DNA from: Lachnospiraceae bacterium
GTDB lineage: Bacteria > Bacillota > Clostridia > Lachnospirales > Lachnospiraceae
Length of the DNA: 57,681 bases
Reading direction: 5' to 3'
NCBI GenBank assembly: GCA_017634975.1
Contig: JAGBMJ010000071.1
Location: 1-57,681, forward strand
Both the position numbers and the translations under genes were made by a program. The stretch's first letter is position 1, and every line of letters begins with the position of its first letter. The notes beneath the pieces were generated by a model. That model did no database searches. It was not told where the DNA came from and was given only the letters and a program-made list of their open reading frames with translations. Of the stretch, positions 8,556 through 18,142 are shown one piece after another.

Positions 8556-11500
8556 TCAGTTCTTCTTTACGGTGATCGTTACCTTCTCGCCGTTGATGTT
8601 CATCTCTTCGCCGTTCTCGTACTTCTTGCCGTACTCGATGGAATCGGCCAGTACCTTGGTGGAGATCGCATCGGCATTCTTCTTCACGATCTCAGCGATC
8701 TTCTCGTTGCCGTCCAGCGCTACGCTGATGCGGTCCATTACCTCGAAGCCGCTGCTCTTACGCAGGTTCTGCAGCTTGGAGATCACTTCGTTCACGAAGC
8801 CCTCCTCGATCAGCTCTTCGCTCAAGTTCGTATCCATCACGACCGTCACGCCGCCGTCAGCCTCTGCCACGAAGCCTTCCTTCTGCGCCATCGTGATCAG
8901 CAGGTCTTCCTCTGCCAGTGCCACTTCGGTACCGTTCACGTCAAACTTAAGAGCACCTTCGCTCTTCAGTGTATCCATAGCGGCGTTGCCGTCCACATTT
9001 GCCAGGTACTCCTGGATGCCCTTGAGCTGCTTGCCGTACTTGGGTCCTACGGTCTTGAGCTGCGGCTTGAAGGTATAGGAAGTGAACTCTCTGACATCAT
9101 CGGTAAAGACGATCTCTTTCACATTCAGCTCATCCTTAACGACCGCCTGGAATTCCTTGCTCATCTTTGCCACATCCTCGCCGGCCTTGACATACATCTT
9201 ACCGATCGGCTGACGGCTCTTGATATTTGCTGCATTTCTGGCTGCCAGACCGATGGTCTTTACCTTCAGTACAGCGTCCATATCCGCTTCCAGCTGCTTG
9301 TCGATCATCTTCTCATCGACTACCGGATAATCGCACAGATGGATGGATTCCTTTGCGTTCGGATCCAGACCCACTACCAGATTCTGATAGATCTGCTCGG
9401 TCATAAACGGGATCATCGGCGCTGCTGCCTTGCTGATGGTCACCAGTGCGGTGTACAGCGTCATATAGGCGTTGATCTTGTCCTGCTCCATGCCCTTTGC
9501 CCAGAAACGCTCACGGCAGCGGCGCACATACCAGTTACTCATCTCGTCCACGAAGTCATCCAGTGCTCTGGCCGCCTCCGGGATCTTGTAATCGTTAAGA
9601 TCTGCGTCCACTTCACCCACTACGGTATTCAGGCGGGAGAGCAGCCACTTGTCGATCACCGGCAGCTTGTCATATTCCAATGTATATTTGGTCGCATCGA
9701 ACTGGTCGATTTCGGCATACAGTACCCAGAATGCGTAGGTGTTCCACAGGGTATCCATAAACTTGCGCTGGCCCTCAGTCACGGCACCGTCATGGAAACG
9801 GTTCGGCAGCCAGGGTGCAGAGTTGATGTAGAAGTACCAGCGGATCGCATCGGCGCCGTGCTTCTGCAATGCATCAAACGGATCTACGGCGTTGCCCTTG
9901 GACTTACTCATCTTCTGGCCGTTCTCATCCTGTACGTGTCCCAGTACGATAACGTTCTGATAGCACGGGCTGTCAAAGAGCAGCGTGGACTCTGCCAGCA
10001 GGGAGTAGAACCATCCGCGGGTCTGGTCTACTGCCTCGGAGATGAACTGTGCCGGATACTGTGCTTCAAACAGTTCCTTGTTCTCAAACGGATAGTGATG
10101 CTGTGCATACGGCATTGCGCCGGAGTCGAACCAGCAGTCGATTACTTCCGGTACACGGTGCATGGTCTTGCCGCACTTCGGGCAGGGGAAGGTCACTTCG
10201 TCGATGTACGGACGGTGCAGTTCCACCTTGGCCGCATTCGGATCTCCGGAGAGATCTGCCAGTTCCTGACGGGATCCTACGGAATGCAGCTCGCCGCATT
10301 CGCACTCCCAGATGTTGAGCGGGGTACCCCAGTAACGGTTACGGGAGATCGCCCAATCCTGCAGGTTCTCCAGCCAGTCACCGAAACGTCCCTTACCGAT
10401 GGTCTCCGGGATCCAGTTGATCTGGTTGTTGTTGCGGATCATGTTTTCCTTCACCGCGGTCATCTTGATATACCAGCTCTCGCGTGCGTAGTACAGAAGC
10501 GGTGTATCACATCTCCAGCAGTGCGGATAGCTGTGTTCAAATTTCGGTGCCGCAAAGAGCAGCTTTCTTGCAGACAGGTCCTTGAGTACTTCCGGATCGG
10601 CACTGATCACGCCCTCAGCCAGTTCCTTTGCGTTGGGCTTGCAGCGCATACCAGCAAACGGGGTGCTCTCCTTCAATACACCCTTTTCGTCTACCATCTG
10701 TACGAACGGCAGGTCATACTTGCGGCCTACGTTCGCATCGTCTTCACCGAAGGCCGGAGCGATATGTACCACGCCGGTACCATCGGTCATCGTAACGTAT
10801 TCGTCACATACTACATAGAAGCCCTTCTTGTGCTGACGGTCCGCATCGGCCTTGGCACATTCATACAGCGGTTCGTACTCCTTACGCTCCAGATCCGTAC
10901 CCTTGTATGTCTCCAGCACTTCGTAGGCCGCCTTGCCGGCTTCCTTATCTTCCTTGGTCAGCAGCTGGGACAGCACGGTATCCAGCAGTGCCTTTGCCAT
11001 GTAATAGGTATTGCCGTCGCATGCTTTTACCTTGCAGTAGGTCTCTTCCGGATGTACGCAGAGCGCCACGTTGCTCGGCAGGGTCCACGGTGTAGTGGTC
11101 CATGCCAGGATGTATGCGTCTTCGTCCTTACACTTGAAGCGCACGATCGCGGAACGTTCCTTCACATCCTTATAGCCCTGTGCCACTTCCTGTGCGGAAA
11201 GCGGAGTCCCGCAGCGCGGGCAGTAAGGCACGATCTTGAAGCCCTTGTACAGCAGGCCTTTGTTCCAGATCTCCTTGAGTGCCCACCATTCGGACTCGAT
11301 GAAGTTGTCATCGTAGGTAACATAGGGATTGTCCATATCAGCCCAGAAACCAACGGTACCGGAGAAATCCTCCCACATTCCCTTATATTTCCATACCGAT
11401 TCCTTACATTTCTCGATGAACGGCTCCAGACCGTAAGCTTCGATCTGATCCTTGCCGTCCAAGCCCAGCAGTTTTTCCACTTCGATCTCGACCGGCAGTC

Positions 11501-11765
11501 CGTGGGTATCCCAGCCGGCCTTACGCGGTACCATATTTCCCTTCATGGTACGATAACGCGGGATCATATCCTTGATCACACGGGTCAGCACATGGCCAAT
11601 GTGCGGCTTGCCGTTTGCCGTAGGCGGTCCGTCATAGAACATATAGGTCGGGCAGCCCTCCCGCTCCTTGATACTCTTCCGGAAGATATCTTTGTCTTTC
11701 CAGAATTTTTCGATCTCTTTTTCACGCGCAACAAAATTTTGGTCTTTGGATACTTTCTGATACAT
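8556..11765 (-). CDS. ileS: Isoleucyl-tRNA synthetase
   Basis: A 1069-aa class I synthetase that charges tRNA-Ile in the cytosol. The HIGH motif is present in PTANGKPHIGHVL and the KMSKS motif in GQKMSKSKGN. Cys pairs (CPRCG, CECGE, CPKCG) fall in the editing and catalytic region. The length and layout fit the longer, eukaryote-like second type of bacterial IleS, which in known cases is less sensitive to mupirocin. The ATG at 11765 follows AGGAGG. A T-box leader upstream regulates it, and a family B palindrome ends it. Confidence 0.97.
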   Translation of the reverse strand: MYQKVSKDQNFVAREKEIEKFWKDKDIFRKSIKEREGCPTYMFYDGPPTANGKPHIGHVLTRVIKDMIPRYRTMKGNMVPRKAGWDTHGLPVEIEVEKLLGLDGKDQIEAYGLEPFIEKCKESVWKYKGMWEDFSGTVGFWADMDNPYVTYDDNFIESEWWALKEIWNKGLLYKGFKIVPYCPRCGTPLSAQEVAQGYKDVKERSAIVRFKCKDEDAYILAWTTTPWTLPSNVALCVHPEETYCKVKACDGNTYYMAKALLDTVLSQLLTKEDKEAGKAAYEVLETYKGTDLERKEYEPLYECAKADADRQHKKGFYVVCDEYVTMTDGTGVVHIAPAFGEDDANVGRKYDLPFVQMVDEKGVLKESTPFAGMRCKPNAKELAEGVISADPEVLKDLSARKLLFAAPKFEHSYPHCWRCDTPLLYYARESWYIKMTAVKENMIRNNNQINWIPETIGKGRFGDWLENLQDWAISRNRYWGTPLNIWECECGELHSVGSRQELADLSGDPNAAKVELHRPYIDEVTFPCPKCGKTMHRVPEVIDCWFDSGAMPYAQHHYPFENKELFEAQYPAQFISEAVDQTRGWFYSLLAESTLLFDSPCYQNVIVLGHVQDENGQKMSKSKGNAVDPFDALQKHGADAIRWYFYINSAPWLPNRFHDGAVTEGQRKFMDTLWNTYAFWVLYAEIDQFDATKYTLEYDKLPVIDKWLLSRLNTVVGEVDADLNDYKIPEAARALDDFVDEMSNWYVRRCRERFWAKGMEQDKINAYMTLYTALVTISKAAAPMIPFMTEQIYQNLVVGLDPNAKESIHLCDYPVVDEKMIDKQLEADMDAVLKVKTIGLAARNAANIKSRQPIGKMYVKAGEDVAKMSKEFQAVVKDELNVKEIVFTDDVREFTSYTFKPQLKTVGPKYGKQLKGIQEYLANVDGNAAMDTLKSEGALKFDVNGTEVALAEEDLLITMAQKEGFVAEADGGVTVVMDTNLSEELIEEGFVNEVISKLQNLRKSSGFEVMDRISVALDGNEKIAEIVKKNADAISTKVLADSIEYGKKYENGEEMNINGEKVTITVKKN

Positions 11766-11788
11766 CTCGCGTCCTCCTTTTTTAATGT

Positions 11789-12068
11789 AAAAAAGCTCAC
11801 CCCTGTAACAGGATGAGCCTATGATCTCACAACCACCTCTTACCGCGTACTCCGTTCGAAAGCTTTGTTTCTCCCTTTTATACGTTTGCCTGTAACGCCG
11901 ACACTGCGTCGCCGCCTACTTGATGTCTCTCACACCTTTTCGGGGCGCGGCTTGGGAGTGATCTTCCGTTGCGTCGTACTCTCACCGGGCTTCCACCCTC
12001 CCCGGCTCGCTTTGCATTTCCTTCGCACGTACTGTCTCCGTCACAGCCTTTCGAAGCCATATTTATAT
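11789..12068 (-). ncRNA. Ile-specific T-box leader
   Basis: Minus-strand leader between the promoter and ileS. Stem I has the usual AGCGAGCCGGGG and GGTGGAAGCCCGG region. The likely specifier codon is AUC (11960-11962), inside GAAGATCACTCC. The T-box bulge is GAGGTGGTTG, with UGGU (11832-11835) complementary to the ACCA end expected of uncharged tRNA-Ile. A terminator (GCTCATCCTG / CAGGGGTGAGC, then T6, 11789-11818) follows. Uncharged tRNA-Ile should favour the antiterminator and ileS expression. Confidence 0.88.
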
Positions 12069-12074
12069 TTTCGT

Positions 12075-12104
12075 ATTATATAGCGCCACGCCCAAATCCG
12101 TCAA
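12075..12104 (-). promoter_or_regulatory. Promoter of the T-box-ileS unit
   Basis: Minus strand: -35 TTGACG (12099-12104), 18-base spacer, -10 TATAAT (12075-12080). Confidence 0.75.
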
Positions 12105-12129
12105 GAGGGTATTTGACAAATTCAAGTCT

Positions 12130-12274
12130 GTTACTATTCACAGCCCTTCGTGCTGTGATAGTAACGGGTTTTGCCAATAAAAATCGCCTGCGGCGATGGG
12201 CAAAACCCATCTCACGCAAAGTGTTTTGAGTCGTAATCGCGCAGCAAGTGCGCGATTCGACTGTGAATGGTAAC
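12130..12274. repeat. 145-bp MITE-like palindromic element
   Basis: Ends GTTACTATTCACAG (12130-12143) and CTGTGAATGGTAAC (12261-12274) are inverted copies with one mismatch. Inside are separate hairpins: GTTACTAT..CACAGC with GCTGTGATAGTAAC, CGCCTGCGGCG, and AATCGCGCA..TGCGCGATT. There is no coding capacity. It lies between the mannanase 3' end and the ileS promoter. Confidence 0.65.
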
Positions 12275-12287
12275 GTCTTGCTTGCCT

Positions 12288-13226
12288 TTACAGCGTGATG
12301 GCGTACGGGTTGTTGTAGGCCTTCTTCAAGTTTTCCCGGCTGTTGTACTGCTCCCCGATACAGAATTCCTTGGACCAGGTCATAAAGTATGCCCAGGGGA
12401 TGCGGCTCTTGGCGAGCATCTCCACATCCGGTAGATAACCGATCTCCGCCAGCGCCGCCACTTTATTTTTGGACGTGTTGGCGATCAGCTGCTCGTAATC
12501 GGAAGCATAATCCGTCGGTGCATACTCCGGCAGATAGATGTCTACCGAGATCACATCCACATATTCATCTCCCGGATAGCCTTCCTTTAAGCGGCAGTTC
12601 CATACCCACAGCAGGTTGTCCAGATGATGCACATTCACATAGCGGTCATACATCAGTTTGAAAAGTTCCCGTGCCACTTCCGGCCCCTTGGCGCCCCACC
12701 AGAACCAGGTGCCGTCCGATTCGTGGAACGGTCTCCACAGAACGGGAATGTCTTTTTCACAGAACGGCTTCAGCAGTTCCGCCATCGCATCCATATCGTG
12801 AAAGAACGCTTCCCGCTCCGGACTGCCTTCCACCAGGATCTTTGATGCGTCAAAATCCGTATGCTCCGTGTAGAAACTCTTATCCCGTCCGCCGATCGGT
12901 GAATACCAGTGATAGGAAAAGGTCACGATGCCGTCCGTCTTCTGCGCCCAGTCCAGCGCCACTTCCATGGTGCCGCGGTTCTCATAGATCTCGGTAAGAC
13001 AAAGCCCTGAGGCATCCTCGTAATTGATGTTCGGCGAATACGCCAGCAGCTCAAAGCCGCGCAGCTTCGGCTCTTTTCCGGTCACATCTTTGATATAGCT
13101 GATCTCAGCCATCGGGATCGTCTGGGTGTGCTGCCCCGTGATGATCGCCTTTCCTGCCGTATCCGACAGGTAGTTCAATAGTTTCTTTGCATTTTCCGTT
13201 GCGTTCGGATTTACTGTTTTCTGCAT
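12288..13226 (-). CDS. GH26 beta-mannanase-type glycoside hydrolase, no signal peptide
   Basis: A 312-aa GH26 catalytic domain with both expected carboxylates: the acid/base Glu in RPFHESDGTWFWWG and the nucleophile Glu in ALAEIG. Enzymes of this family cut beta-1,4-mannans. The ATG at 13226 follows AAAGGGG; the upstream in-frame extension overlaps tatD and has no ribosome site. With no signal peptide the enzyme should be cytosolic, so it would act on imported manno-oligosaccharides. It starts 17 bases after the tatD stop and shares its promoter. No mannoside transporter or phosphorylase is nearby. Confidence 0.88.
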   Translation of the reverse strand: MQKTVNPNATENAKKLLNYLSDTAGKAIITGQHTQTIPMAEISYIKDVTGKEPKLRGFELLAYSPNINYEDASGLCLTEIYENRGTMEVALDWAQKTDGIVTFSYHWYSPIGGRDKSFYTEHTDFDASKILVEGSPEREAFFHDMDAMAELLKPFCEKDIPVLWRPFHESDGTWFWWGAKGPEVARELFKLMYDRYVNVHHLDNLLWVWNCRLKEGYPGDEYVDVISVDIYLPEYAPTDYASDYEQLIANTSKNKVAALAEIGYLPDVEMLAKSRIPWAYFMTWSKEFCIGEQYNSRENLKKAYNNPYAITL

Positions 13227-13243
13227 AAAGTCCCCTTTCCCTT

Positions 13244-14014
13244 CTACTCTTTCAATCGATACAGTCTGTGTGCGTTTTCCCATACCGCTTCCCGGATCTC
13301 TTCCTCCGGGATGCCGCGGAGCTGTGAAAGTTTCGCGATGACATAAGCAATATTCGAAGATACGTTGCGCGTTCCCCGCTTCGGCTCCGGCGACAGATAC
13401 GGTCCGTCCGTTTCCAGTACGATCCTCTCCAGCGGGATCACCTGTGCCGCTTCCACCAGTTTTTTAGCATTCTTATAGGTGAGTACCCCGCCGATCCCGA
13501 TGTAGTATCCCATATCCACAAATTCCATTGCCATCTCTTTGGTATAGGAAAAGCAGTGGATCACACCGTCTCCGTTATGGTACTCCTTCAGGATATCCGC
13601 CGTATCCCTGGCAGCCTCCCGCGAATGGATGATCACCGGCAGGTCGGCCTCCTGCGCCATACGCAGCTGCCGTATGAACGCCTCTTTCTGATCCTCCGGC
13701 GCCACTTCCTTCCAGTGATAATCCAACCCGATCTCGCCGAGCGCTACACATTTTTCTTCCGCAAGATGCTCTTCCAGCCATTGCCAGCCCGCCGCATCCG
13801 CACTGTATACCTCTTCCGGATGCACTCCCAGTGCGCAATAGATGTGTTCGTAGTGCTTTGCCAGCTCCAGCGCCTTTTTGCTCGAGGCAATGCTCGCACC
13901 TACATCCACCGCTTTGGCCACGCCGCATTCCGGCAGGCTGCGGATCACTTCCTCCCGGTCCGCGTCAAAGGCATCATCATCGTAATGCACATGCGTATCA
14001 AATATCGCTTTCAT
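13244..14014 (-). CDS. tatD: TatD-family metal-dependent hydrolase
   Basis: A 256-aa TatD-type TIM barrel, presumed cytosolic DNase or phosphoesterase. Metal-site motifs are present in order: FDTHVHYDD at the N-terminus, GEIGLDYHW, HSREA, HCFS and ETDGPYLSP. The ATG at 14014 follows AAAAAGGA. It is the first gene of a two-gene unit with the GH26 enzyme; a functional link is not obvious. Confidence 0.92.
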   Translation of the reverse strand: MKAIFDTHVHYDDDAFDADREEVIRSLPECGVAKAVDVGASIASSKKALELAKHYEHIYCALGVHPEEVYSADAAGWQWLEEHLAEEKCVALGEIGLDYHWKEVAPEDQKEAFIRQLRMAQEADLPVIIHSREAARDTADILKEYHNGDGVIHCFSYTKEMAMEFVDMGYYIGIGGVLTYKNAKKLVEAAQVIPLERIVLETDGPYLSPEPKRGTRNVSSNIAYVIAKLSQLRGIPEEEIREAVWENAHRLYRLKE

Positions 14015-14050
14015 TCGGTTCCTTTTTCCCGTCTTTCTTCTGTACTATAT

Positions 14051-14079
14051 ATACTAGCAAGCACATATTTAATCGTCAA
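14051..14079 (-). promoter_or_regulatory. Promoter of tatD-GH26
   Basis: Minus strand: -35 TTGACG (14074-14079), 17-base spacer, -10 TAGTAT (14051-14056). Confidence 0.65.
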
Positions 14080-14126
14080 TCAATTATTTCAGGTATCACA
14101 TGCGTCGGATCCGCAGGAACGATCTC

Positions 14127-14155
14127 TTTCCACACGCAAGGATCTATGATAAAAT
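14127..14155 (+). promoter_or_regulatory. Promoter of the GlgX-type gene
   Basis: Plus strand: -35 TTTCCA (14127-14132), 17-base spacer, -10 TAAAAT (14150-14155). It is divergent from the tatD promoter. Confidence 0.5.
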
Positions 14156-14189
14156 AATTTCTTAATAAACCGCAAAAAGGAGCTCTGCC

Positions 14190-16289
14190 ATGCAGTCCAT
14201 CGATACTTTTCCCACCAACCGGATCAAGCATCTGCAATACCGTGTCGGACGCGTGTTTCCTTTCGGCGCCTCGCTGGTCGAAGGCGGCGGCGTCAACTTC
14301 AGCATCTTTTCCAAGGAAGCCACAGGATGCACGCTGGTACTCTACCACCAGGGTATGAAGAAGCCGTTCGTAGAGATTCCGTTCCCGGACAGTTTTCGCG
14401 TGGGGAATGTGTATACCATGCTGGTCTTCGGCCTCGACTTTGAAACCGTGGAATACGGCTACCGTTTTGACGGTCCCTTCGATCCGGAACACGGCCTGTG
14501 GTTCGACCGTAAAAAGGTACTGCTGGATCCCTACGCCAAAGCCGTCTCCGGCCGCAATGTGTGGGGAAAAACACCGGATCCGAAAGATCCGTTCCAGCAC
14601 CGTGGGCAGATCGTCCGGGAAGACTACGACTGGGAAGGCGACAAACCTCTGGAGATCCCGCAGAAAGATCTGGTCATTTATGAAATGCATGTGCGTTCCT
14701 TTACCGCGCATCCGTCCGCCAATGTCAAATATAAAGGAACCTATGCCGGGATCATCGAAAAGATCCCTTATCTCAAAGAACTCGGCATCAACTGTGTGGA
14801 ACTGATGCCCATCTTTGAGTTTGATGAATTTGAAAACTACCGTGTGGTGAATGGCCGCCCGCTCTTAAACTACTGGGGCTACTCCACCGTGGATTTTTTT
14901 GCGCCGAAAGCCGGCTATGCCACCTCGGCGCCGTTTGGCATGGAGGTGGATGAGCTGAAACATATGATCCGCAGCCTGCACGAGAACGGGATCGAAGTGA
15001 TCCTGGATGTGGTCTTCAACCATACCGCCGAAGGCAATGAACGCGGCCCGTATATTTCCTACCGCGGGATCGACAACCGCACCTATTATCTGCTCACACC
15101 GGAAGGCTACTATTACAATTTCAGTGGCTGCGGCAACACGATGAACTGCAATAATGCCGTGGTGCGCAGTGTCATCCTGGACTGCCTGCGTTACTGGGTA
15201 GCCTCTTATCACGTAGACGGGTTCCGTTTCGATCTGGCCAGCATCCTGACCCGCGACGAATCCGGTGCCCCTATGTCGGATGCACCGCTGCTGGAATCCC
15301 TCGCACATGATGCCGTACTCGGCAAGACCAAACTGATCGCCGAAGCCTGGGATGCCGGCGGTCTGTATCAGGTAGGCGACTTTTCCGAGTGCAGCCGCTG
15401 GTCGGAATGGAACGGCAAGTACCGTGACTGCGTGCGCCACTTCATTAAAGGCGATGCGGGATATGCACCGGAAATGTACAGACGCATCAGCGGCTCCGAA
15501 GATCTGTACGACGAACGCACACCGGAAGCCTCCGTCAATTTCATCACCTGTCACGACGGCTTTACCCTCTACGACCTGGTTTCTTACAACGAAAAACACA
15601 ATGAAGCCAACGGCGAGGATAACCGCGACGGTTCCGATGACAATGCGTCCTGGAACTGCGGTGCGGAAGGCGAGACGAAAGATCCGGAGATCCACCGGCT
15701 GCGCCTGCGCCAGATGATGAACGCCACATCCCTGCTGCTTACCAGCCGTGGCGTACCCATGCTCTTATCCGGGGATGAATTTGCCAACACCCAGTACGGC
15801 AACAACAATGCCTACTGCCAGGACAACGAGATCTCGTGGCTGGACTGGGACCGTCTGGCACAATACCGGGAACTGTTTGCTTTTACGAAAAACATGATCG
15901 CCTTCCGCAAAGCGCACCCTGTCCTGCGGATCGACCGTTACGAAAACTGCTACAACGCCACCGGCTACCCGGAACTGTCCTTTCACAGTCTGAAGCCCTG
16001 GGAGCTGGATCCCAATGCTCCCAATCTTTGTTTTGCGTATCTGTATGCCGAGGATCACATCAAGTTCCGTACACCAGCGGATACTTTTCTCTACATCTGT
16101 GTCAATGCCCACTGGGAGGCGCATGACTTTGCGCTGCCGCTCATCCCGGACGCGCATCACTGGCGGATCGCTGCCGATACCTGTGCCGGCGTCGCCTATG
16201 TCCCGGGAGAAGAGATCCCGTTCAACAGTTTAACGCAGATCACCCTGCAGCCAAGATCCGTAACCATCCTGATCTCCCGCACAACTTAG
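14190..16289 (+). CDS. glgX: Glycogen debranching enzyme, GlgX/isoamylase type (GH13 with CBM48)
   Basis: A 699-aa GH13 enzyme that hydrolyses alpha-1,6 branches of phosphorylase-trimmed glycogen. The N-terminal CBM48-like region (about 1-130) is followed by the barrel with its conserved regions: VVFNHTAEG, GFRFDLAS (nucleophile Asp), IAEAWDAGG (acid/base Glu) and FITCHDGFTLYD (third Asp). Length is normal for GlgX. The ATG follows AAAGGAG. It complements the two phosphorylases and MalQ in this window. It ends at a shared bidirectional terminator. Confidence 0.92.
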   Translation: MQSIDTFPTNRIKHLQYRVGRVFPFGASLVEGGGVNFSIFSKEATGCTLVLYHQGMKKPFVEIPFPDSFRVGNVYTMLVFGLDFETVEYGYRFDGPFDPEHGLWFDRKKVLLDPYAKAVSGRNVWGKTPDPKDPFQHRGQIVREDYDWEGDKPLEIPQKDLVIYEMHVRSFTAHPSANVKYKGTYAGIIEKIPYLKELGINCVELMPIFEFDEFENYRVVNGRPLLNYWGYSTVDFFAPKAGYATSAPFGMEVDELKHMIRSLHENGIEVILDVVFNHTAEGNERGPYISYRGIDNRTYYLLTPEGYYYNFSGCGNTMNCNNAVVRSVILDCLRYWVASYHVDGFRFDLASILTRDESGAPMSDAPLLESLAHDAVLGKTKLIAEAWDAGGLYQVGDFSECSRWSEWNGKYRDCVRHFIKGDAGYAPEMYRRISGSEDLYDERTPEASVNFITCHDGFTLYDLVSYNEKHNEANGEDNRDGSDDNASWNCGAEGETKDPEIHRLRLRQMMNATSLLLTSRGVPMLLSGDEFANTQYGNNNAYCQDNEISWLDWDRLAQYRELFAFTKNMIAFRKAHPVLRIDRYENCYNATGYPELSFHSLKPWELDPNAPNLCFAYLYAEDHIKFRTPADTFLYICVNAHWEAHDFALPLIPDAHHWRIAADTCAGVAYVPGEEIPFNSLTQITLQPRSVTILISRTT

Positions 16290-16302
16290 TATGGATAGAT
16301 AG

Positions 16303-16330
16303 AAAAAACTGCCGCGGAAAACCGCGGCAG
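16303..16330. terminator. Bidirectional terminator between glgX and the lipoprotein gene
   Basis: Perfect stem CTGCCGCGG / CCGCGGCAG with an AAAA loop (16309-16330). T6 on the minus side (16303-16308) terminates the lipoprotein gene. The plus side, for glgX, has a weaker T tract. Confidence 0.88.
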
Positions 16331-16354
16331 TCCTGTTTGGATCTTTATTGATTT

Positions 16355-17905
16355 TTACTCGAAGATCTCCTCGTACACTTCTTTGAACTGATCTGCACTC
16401 CAGTCTTCGATATCATCTTCGTACAGATATACTTCTACCCAGTTGTCATCATCATCTACACGAAATGCAAGAGTGTAGGTAGAATACTCAAAGCCGCTGT
16501 TGTCAGCGTTCATTATAGCATCGCAGGTAGCATATACCGGATAACCGTCACGCTCGATGCCAAGATCGATCACGGACTTTACCGTTGTCTGCTTATCATC
16601 GTTCTCACCGAACACTACATAATAATCACCGTCATCTTCTTCGTGCAGCTCACCTTCCGCTACCACATCATCCCAGTCCAGCCACAGGCCCGGATAAATG
16701 GAATAGGTCTTATATCCGCTGCCGGTCCCGTCAAAGCTCAGATAGGTCGGTACGGAAAAATCCTCATCCAGTTCGAAGCCGTCTCTTACTTTCACATCAC
16801 AGATGTAGTTGTTATCATAGTCATACAGAGAAACGGAACCGTCGGAATTGATGCTCAGCTCATCATTACCGGAAGCATCGGAATCCGTATCCGGAGTTGC
16901 ATTCAGATTGATATCTGCATCTGCATCTGCATTTACCTCTGCATCCGTATCTTCGACATCCCAGCCGATCTCTTCATCATCCGTATTGAAAGCGCTGCCC
17001 ATATCGGTGGCATTTTCTGCCACATCATCGGGTACTTCTACCGTCACATCACCCCACTCGGTGAACTCAACGGTAAAGGAAATAGCATTCAGTTCTACGG
17101 ACACCGTGCTCAGATCGATGAATCCGCCCATCTGATCGCCGAAATCTTTATTCACCTGATCCAGCAGACCTTCCATATCACTGCCGGACATATCGATCTC
17201 CATCTTTACACAGCGGCCGGTCTTTTTGGAAGCATAAACGGTCATATCCATATTGAAATAGGAAAGATAGCTCTCGATCGTCTGGTTATCCACACCGGTC
17301 TCTTCCAGTGCATCTTCCGCTTCATCCCCTGCAGCATCCAGAAGGATATCGTAGACCGGCATATAAGCGTCTGCCGTGGTGTCCAGCTTCAGCACCCAGC
17401 AATCCTCGCCGTTTACTTTCACTGCCTTCTTCTCCACTTCGCCCTGCTTCATCACATCTGCAGAAGCCTCACGGATCTTATTCATGGTTTCCTCATCCAG
17501 AGGATTTTCCTTCACTTCCTGTTCGGTCTTGATCCATTCGCCACTGTCCGGATCCTTTGCGTATGCGATCACGGTATCACCGTCTGAGATCGAATATGCT
17601 TCGGTATTGAGATCTCCCTTCTGGCCCATAGCCGCATAGCTCAGATCGGTCGTGAAATGAACCGCCGGAGCATCCTTATCGCTGCCGTCATACTCCATTT
17701 CGATCCCGCCGTTTGCGGACAGATCCACGGCCATACCGAAATCCACGGAAACATCGACATCCATATCGACCGTTGCCGCAAAAGAATCTTCAGCGTTTTC
17801 CATCATCTTGTCTACAAACTGATCTGCCTTCGGTGCACCACACCCTGCCAGCAGACCCATGCTCAGTGCCATAGCACCTGCTGTCACCAAATACTTCTTT
17901 CTCAT
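16355..17905 (-). CDS. Acidic lipoprotein of unknown function
   Basis: A 516-aa secreted lipoprotein: a basic N-terminus, hydrophobic core and lipobox LLAGC with Cys22. The first half (about 25-300) alternates short strands and resembles LppX/LprG-like or DUF6612-type lipid-binding folds, although I cannot assign it firmly. A low-complexity Asp/Asn/Ala linker follows (about 310-350), then a C-terminal beta-rich domain. The ATG at 17905 follows GAGGGAGG. It is a single gene with its own promoter and terminator. Confidence 0.75.
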   Translation of the reverse strand: MRKKYLVTAGAMALSMGLLAGCGAPKADQFVDKMMENAEDSFAATVDMDVDVSVDFGMAVDLSANGGIEMEYDGSDKDAPAVHFTTDLSYAAMGQKGDLNTEAYSISDGDTVIAYAKDPDSGEWIKTEQEVKENPLDEETMNKIREASADVMKQGEVEKKAVKVNGEDCWVLKLDTTADAYMPVYDILLDAAGDEAEDALEETGVDNQTIESYLSYFNMDMTVYASKKTGRCVKMEIDMSGSDMEGLLDQVNKDFGDQMGGFIDLSTVSVELNAISFTVEFTEWGDVTVEVPDDVAENATDMGSAFNTDDEEIGWDVEDTDAEVNADADADINLNATPDTDSDASGNDELSINSDGSVSLYDYDNNYICDVKVRDGFELDEDFSVPTYLSFDGTGSGYKTYSIYPGLWLDWDDVVAEGELHEEDDGDYYVVFGENDDKQTTVKSVIDLGIERDGYPVYATCDAIMNADNSGFEYSTYTLAFRVDDDDNWVEVYLYEDDIEDWSADQFKEVYEEIFE

Positions 17906-17955
17906 GTTCTTTCCTCCCTCGTTAATATGAGAAAACCTACCTGCAACGGTTAGTC

Positions 17956-17984
17956 ATTCTAACAGAAAAACTAACGTTTGACAA
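17956..17984 (-). promoter_or_regulatory. Promoter of the lipoprotein gene with inverted repeat
   Basis: Minus strand: -35 TTGTCA (17979-17984), 17-base spacer, -10 TAGAAT (17956-17961). GGTTAGT and ACTAACG flank the -10 region as an imperfect inverted repeat and could be an operator. Confidence 0.6.
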
Positions 17985-18142
17985 GTAGGTTTCTGCTACT
18001 GTTATGCGCATCCCGGCTACTATCCGGTGCATCAGACCGTATATATACTGCATTCTTCCCAAGACGACACCTTCAAAGCCGCATATTCAGCGGATTTCCA
18101 AACCTGTGATCCGCAAACTCACCCTTAAGATGCTCGGAAGAA

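Noticed and set aside
8352-11816. Plus-strand open frame of 1154 codons opposite ileS
   Set aside because: It is the mirror of the ileS codon pattern; it has no ribosome site, no recognisable domain, and the minus strand encodes a complete IleS with T-box and terminator.
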